Assembly: GCA_036971475.1 (NCBI GenBank)
Contig: JBAIZL010000216.1
Location: 147,501-211,500, forward strand
Origin: Prosapia bicincta
Lineage: Eukaryota > Arthropoda > Insecta > Hemiptera > Cercopidae
Length of the DNA: 64,000 nucleotides
Direction: 5' to 3'
Shown here in pieces: positions 61,801 through 64,000 of the stretch. The number at the start of each line of letters is the position of its first letter. The first letter of the stretch is position 1. The translations under genes were made by a program, and so were the position numbers. The notes under the pieces were generated by a model. The model had not been told where the DNA came from. It was given only the letters and a program-made list of their open reading frames with translations, and made no database searches.

Positions 61801-63298
61801 TAGAAGAGGAACGGTCAGCGTTGGAGGAATCAAAAGCCCCAGTGGCTGAGCCAGCAGAAGAGGAACGGTCAGCGTTGGAGGAATCAAAAGCCCCAGTTGC
61901 TGAGCCAGCAGAGGAGGAACGGTCAGCGTTGGAGGAATAAAAAGCCCCAGTTGCTGAGCCAGCAGAGGAGGAACGGTCAGCGTTGGAGGAATCAAAAGCC
62001 CCAGTTGCTGAGCCAGCAGAGGAGGAACGGTCAGCGTTGGAGGAATCAAAAGCCCCAGTGGCTGGGCCAGTAGAGAAGGAACGGCCAGCGTTGGAGGAAT
62101 AAAAAGCCCCAGTGGCTGGGCCAGTAGAAGAGGAACGGTCAGCGTTGGAGGAATAAAAAGCCCCAGTGGCTGAGCCAGCAGAGGAGGAGCGGCCAGCGTT
62201 GGACGAATCAAAAGCCCCAGTGGCTGAGCCAGCAGAAGAGGAATGGTCAGCGTTGGAGGAATAAAAAGCCCCAGTTGCTGAGCCAGTAGAAGAGGAACGG
62301 TCAGCGTTGGAGGAATAAAAAGCCCCAGTTGCTGAGCCAGCAGAGGAGGAACGGCCAGCGTTGGAGGAATAAAAAGCCCCAGTGGCTGGGCCAGTAGAAG
62401 AGGAACGGTCAGCGTTGGAGGAATAAAAAGCCCCAGTGGCTGAGCCAGCAGAGGAGGAACGGCCAGCGTTGGACGAATCAAAAGCCCCAGTGGCTGAGCC
62501 AGCAGAAGAGGAACGGTCAGCGTTGGAGGAATAAAAAGCCCCAGTTGCTGAGCCAGTAGAAGACGAACGGTCAGCGTTGGAGGAATAAAAAGCCCCAGTT
62601 GCTGAGCCAGTAGAAGAGGAACGGTCAGCGTTGGAGGAATCAAAAGCCCCAGTGGCTGAGCCAGCAGAGGAGGAACGGCCAGCGTTGGAGGAATCAAAAG
62701 CCCCAGTTGCTGAGCCAGCAGAGGAGGAACGGCCAGCGTTGGACGAATCAAAAGCCCCAGTGGCTGGGCCAGCAGAAGAGGAACGGTCAGCGTTGGAGGA
62801 ATAAAAAGCCCCAGTTGCTGAGCCAGTAGAAGAGGAACGGTCAGCGTTGGAGGAATAAAAAGCCCCAGTGGCTGAGCCAGCAGAGGAGGAACGGCCAGCG
62901 TTGGACGAATCAAAAGCCCCAGTGGCTGGGCCAGTAGAAGAGGAACGGCCAGCGTTGGAGGAATAAAAAGCCCCAGTTGCTGAGCCAGTAGAAGAGGAAC
63001 GGTCAGCGTTGGAGGAATAAAAAGCCCCAGTTGCTGAGCCAGCAGAGGAGGAACGGCCAGCGTTGGAGGAATAAAAAGCCCCAGTTGCTGAGCCAGCAGA
63101 GGAGGAACGGCCAGCGTTGGAGGAATAAAAAGCCCCAGTGGCTGGGCCAGTAGAAGAGGAACGGTCAGCGTTGGAGGAATAAAAAGCCCCAGTGGCTGGG
63201 CCAGTAGAAGAGGAACTGTCAGCGTTGGAGGAATAAAAAGCCCCAGTGGCTGAGCCAGCAGAGGAGGAACGGCCAGCGTTGGACGAATCAAAAGCCAT
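58853..63298 (-). CDS. Doubtful: Ser/Ala/Gly-rich 18-residue repeat protein, 1,481 codons
   Basis: An open minus frame of about 80 repeats of an 18-residue unit, SSNADRSSSTGPATGAFY, with limited variation (D/G before R, T/A before G, P/S after G, Y/D after GAF). It ends in about 58 non-repeated residues with one Cys (RISCKEL) and a stop at 58853-58855. For coding: the frame stays open, and the 3'-most units (FESSKPD, then TGVDDFKVDRSFS) diverge with a codon-sized deletion. Against: no signal peptide, start context or exon structure. The ATG at 63296-63298 exists only because of a one-base deletion in that unit. A second minus frame of 1,421 codons is equally open. If real it would be a low-complexity, possibly glycosylated secreted or structural protein continuing beyond the window. 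No family recognised. Confidence 0.25.
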
Positions 63299-64000
63299 GT
63301 GGCTGGGCCAGTAGAAGAGGAACGGTCAGCGTTGGAGTAATAAAAAGCCCCAGTTGCTGAGCCAGTAGAAGAGGAACGGTCAGCGTTGGAGGAATAAAAA
63401 GCCCCAGTTGCTGAGCCAGCAGTGGAGGAACGGCCAGCGTTGGAGGAATAAAAAGCCCCAGTTGCTGAGCCAGCAGAGGAGGAACGGCCAGCGTTGGACG
63501 AATCAAAAGCCCCAGTGGCTGAGCCAGTAGAAGAGGAACGGCCAGCGTTGGACGAATCAAAAGCCCCAGTGGCTGGGCCAGTAGAAGAGGAACGGCCAGC
63601 GTTGGAGGAATAAAAAGCCCCAGTTGCTGAGCCAGTAGAAGAGGAACGGTCAGCGTTGGAGGAATAAAAAGCCCCAGTTGCTGAGCCAGCAGAGGAGGAA
63701 CGGCCAGCGTTGGAGGAATAAAAAGCCCCAGTGGCTAGGCCAGTAGAAGAGGAACGGTCAGCGTTGGAGGAATAAAAAGCCCCAGTTGCTGAGCCAGCAG
63801 AGGAGGAACGGCCAGCGTTGGAGGAATAAAAAGCCCCAGTTGCTGAGCCAGCAGAGGAGGAACGGCCAGCGTTGGAGGAATAAAAAGCCCCAGTTGCTGA
63901 GCCAGTAGAAGAGGAACGGTCAGCGTTGGAGGAATAAAAAGCCCCAGTTGCTGAGCCAGCAGAGGAGGAACGGCCAGCGTTGGAGGAATAAAAAGCCCCA
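59029..64000. repeat. 54-bp GC-rich tandem array, about 92 units, running off the window
   Basis: The unit contains AAAAGCCCCAGTGGCTGAGC, CAGCAGAAGAGGAACGGTCA and GCGTTGGAGGAATC. It is strictly periodic apart from a one-base loss at about 63297. Variation is concentrated at about nine positions per unit, each with two main states (GTG/GTT, GAG/GGG, GCA/GTA, GAA/GAG, GTC/GCC, TCA/TAA and so on). The first units at the left edge are the most diverged. Composition is far richer in G+C than the rest of the window. Confidence 0.98.

Noticed and set aside
59026..63291. 1,421-codon minus-strand frame (Leu/Pro-rich, LLLAQPLGLFIPPTLTVP unit)
   Set aside because: It is a second phase of the same array. 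It has no natural start and ends at the array edge without a unique tail.

Overview
The window looks like AT-rich insect nuclear DNA. The only intact genes I recognise are cuticular proteins of the Rebers-Riddiford RR-2 class. The rest is insect-style repetitive DNA: non-LTR, Penelope-like and mariner-type relics, many dinucleotide microsatellites and several long tandem arrays. The order cannot be fixed from sequence alone; Hemiptera would fit, but that is a guess.

Gene layout. Seven RR-2 genes lie on the minus strand: CP1 5843-7307, CP2 11274-12524, CP3 18265-19939, CP4 25201-27150, CP5 33151-35017, CP6 39316-41186 and CP7 54421-57606. All share one structure: a coding first exon of exactly 12 nt (four codons, Met-Ala-x-x), a phase-0 GT-AG intron of 0.85-2.75 kb, and a second exon carrying the rest of the signal peptide, the chitin-binding domain and a low-complexity tail. 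All have a TATA box about 56-63 nt upstream of the ATG and an 8-mer GTGAAAGG (sense strand) 21-41 nt further upstream. Six of seven have a TATCANT initiator-like site about 34 nt after the TATA box. CP2/CP3 and CP5/CP6 are duplicate pairs. Secreted together, these proteins would assemble with chitin in procuticle.

Repeats. A family of about 0.4-0.5 kb (called family A here) occurs at least 15 times in both orientations and carries a variable microsatellite at one fixed internal position. Penelope-like endonuclease tails lie at 35.8-36.05 kb and 58.1-58.4 kb, with several long inverted repeats around them or elsewhere. A 550-bp deleted Tc1/mariner-type element has exact TA flanks (53471-54020). 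A 0.95-kb terminal-inverted-repeat element lies at 42936-43884. A non-LTR RNase H relic is at 407-1176. Tandem arrays have units of 107 bp (14.2-15.3 kb), 16 bp (19.1-19.8 kb, in the CP3 intron), 104 bp (23.3 kb), 66 bp (31.0-31.8 kb), 222 bp (37.8 kb), 78 bp (46.7-49.0 kb), 138 bp (55.0-55.6 kb, in the CP7 intron) and 54 bp (59.0 kb to the window end). The 54-, 66- and 78-bp units are multiples of three, so they hold long open frames, sometimes on both strands. These are doubtful as genes; the 54-bp array on the minus strand is the only one with some argument for coding.

Most promising points: the shared promoter signature, the mosaic conservation of CP2/CP3 (promoter and exons nearly identical, introns not), the paralogous empty site that exposes a Penelope-like insertion within a TA tract, and the microsatellite-bearing repeat family.
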